Part shown: one piece after another, positions 63,438-64,000 of the stretch
Position numbering within the stretch: position 1 is the stretch's first letter
How the letters are laid out: each line of letters opens with the position of its first letter
Assembly (NCBI RefSeq): GCF_031846485.1
Contig: NZ_JAVRHQ010000007.1
Coordinates: forward strand, 62,001-126,000
Source: Autumnicola tepida
GTDB taxonomy: Bacteria > Bacteroidota > Bacteroidia > Flavobacteriales > Flavobacteriaceae
DNA length: 64,000 nucleotides
Direction: 5' to 3'
Notes under the pieces: generated by a model
The model's input: only the letters and a program-made list of their open reading frames with translations
Told to the model about the DNA's origin: nothing
Database searches by the model: none
Made by a program: the position numbers and the translations under genes

Positions 63438-63848
63438 ATTTCATACCATCCTGCCTTAAACCAAAAGCGGTTTGAGAGGACAGAAATTCCCAAAATATTT
63501 TGTTCAGATGTATATTATTACCAGTGAAGTCAAATCAAAAAAACAGGTAATATTACGTTAAAAGCTGCTATAGTTCAGTACTTTAAAAATACGCAAAATC
63601 CTTATTTAAAGCGCATTATATCACCTATTTATGTGAAATTAATTTTGACCTTATTTGATTCGATTTGATGTTAAAAACCAGGTACGAAACATTAAACAGC
63701 AACAAATCCAGCCAATTAAAATGAAGTCCTTTTCACCTATTACTTTTTTTATCCTGAGCGTTTTCCATTTTTAAGCATTTTTAAAGGAAAAAAGCGATTG
63801 GAATATAATTTTCTGTTGCTTCTATTTACTTCCTTCAGAGCCTTCGCT

Positions 63849-63991
63849 GTTACCATTTTTTGTTGTCCGGAAAATTTGGGATTTAGAATTAGGATAGGAC
63901 GTAGTGACAATAATTCAATAAGAGCAGGAATTACCTTCCAGTCCGGCTAACTTCTAAATCCCATAACTTCGCATGATTAAAAAATGGTAAC
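63849..63991. repeat. 143-bp nested inverted-repeat structure
   Basis: Outer arms GTTACCATTTTTT (63849-63861) and AAAAAATGGTAAC (63979-63991) are perfect. Inner arms TGGGATTTAGAA (63877-63888) and TTCTAAATCCCA (63952-63963) are also perfect and nested. It contains no ORF. It could be a structured RNA, a MITE-like element or a recombination site. Confidence 0.55.
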
Positions 63992-64000
63992 GCTGGAAAC

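Larger units (their letters stand above)
61211..64000. mobile_element. Left part of a second element integrated at the same tRNA site
   Basis: Right after attR comes a terminator, then 11-bp tandem repeats, a possible origin with a DnaA box, and three minus-strand genes ending with a BfmA/BtgA-like mobilization protein. This repeats the plan of the first island's left end with different sequences. The other end and its integrase lie beyond the window, so this is inference. Confidence 0.6.

Noticed and set aside
63849..63991. Integron attC site
   Set aside because: The arms do not fit the GTTRRRY/RYYYAAC core consensus, and no integron integrase or cassette is seen.

Overview
The window comes from a marine-type member of the Bacteroidota, most likely Flavobacteriaceae. 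The evidence is a SusC/SusD pair, OMP beta-barrel and GH92/GH38 enzymes, Bacteroidota promoter signatures (TTG, about 20 nt, TAnnTTTG), scarce Shine-Dalgarno sites and moderate GC. No species can be named from the sequence alone.

Layout. Positions 1-4755 are ordinary chromosome: the end of a TonB-dependent receptor-like barrel, dusB, an FtsX-type ABC permease, rbfA and methylmalonyl-CoA epimerase. At 4756-4832 lies a tRNA-Ile2 (CAU anticodon). Its last 44 bases recur exactly at 61211-61254. A tyrosine integrase sits just inside the right copy, and 11-bp arm-type repeats lie inside both ends. The 56 kb between the copies is therefore an integrated mobile island. A second element seems to start at the right copy: it has its own terminator and its own 11-bp tandem repeats at almost the same distance from the core, followed by a BfmA/BtgA mobilization gene, an HTH gene and a possible origin.

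Inside the island, 4.9-8.7 kb is decayed accessory DNA: an SH3-like protein, an IS3-family element, a VWA gene cut by that IS, a frameshifted DUF805 gene and an unknown membrane protein. The 8.7-13.6 kb segment is a replication and mobilization module: HTH protein, primase-helicase with a premature stop, toprim primase, MobC, MOBP-like relaxase, a membrane coiled-coil protein and candidate iterons and oriT. No type IV secretion genes are present, so the island looks mobilizable rather than self-conjugative.

From 14.2 to 59.8 kb every gene is on the plus strand and forms one polysaccharide-utilization cargo. It contains a full hexuronate pathway (UxaC, SDR fructuronate reductase, UxuA, KdgK, Eda) with a TRAP transporter and a LacI regulator. 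It continues with a DUF1080 protein and two Tat-exported Gfo/Idh/MocA oxidoreductases (the 3-keto-glycoside route), SusC/SusD, two sulfatases, GH38, four GH92 proteins, GH28, a six-hairpin glycosidase, a GxGYxYP protein, an unassigned lipoprotein, an M14 carboxypeptidase and an MFS sugar porter. Together they point to a sulfated, uronate-containing alpha-mannoside; this is inference. Two near-identical palindromic operators, before uxaC and before the DUF1080 gene, tie the two blocks to the LacI protein encoded between them.

The most interesting points are the whole PUL on a tRNA-targeted mobilizable island, the tandem second element, one GH92 with Gln in place of the catalytic Glu (GNQPS), a GH92 paralogue lacking a conserved Asp, and the unassigned 717-residue lipoprotein.
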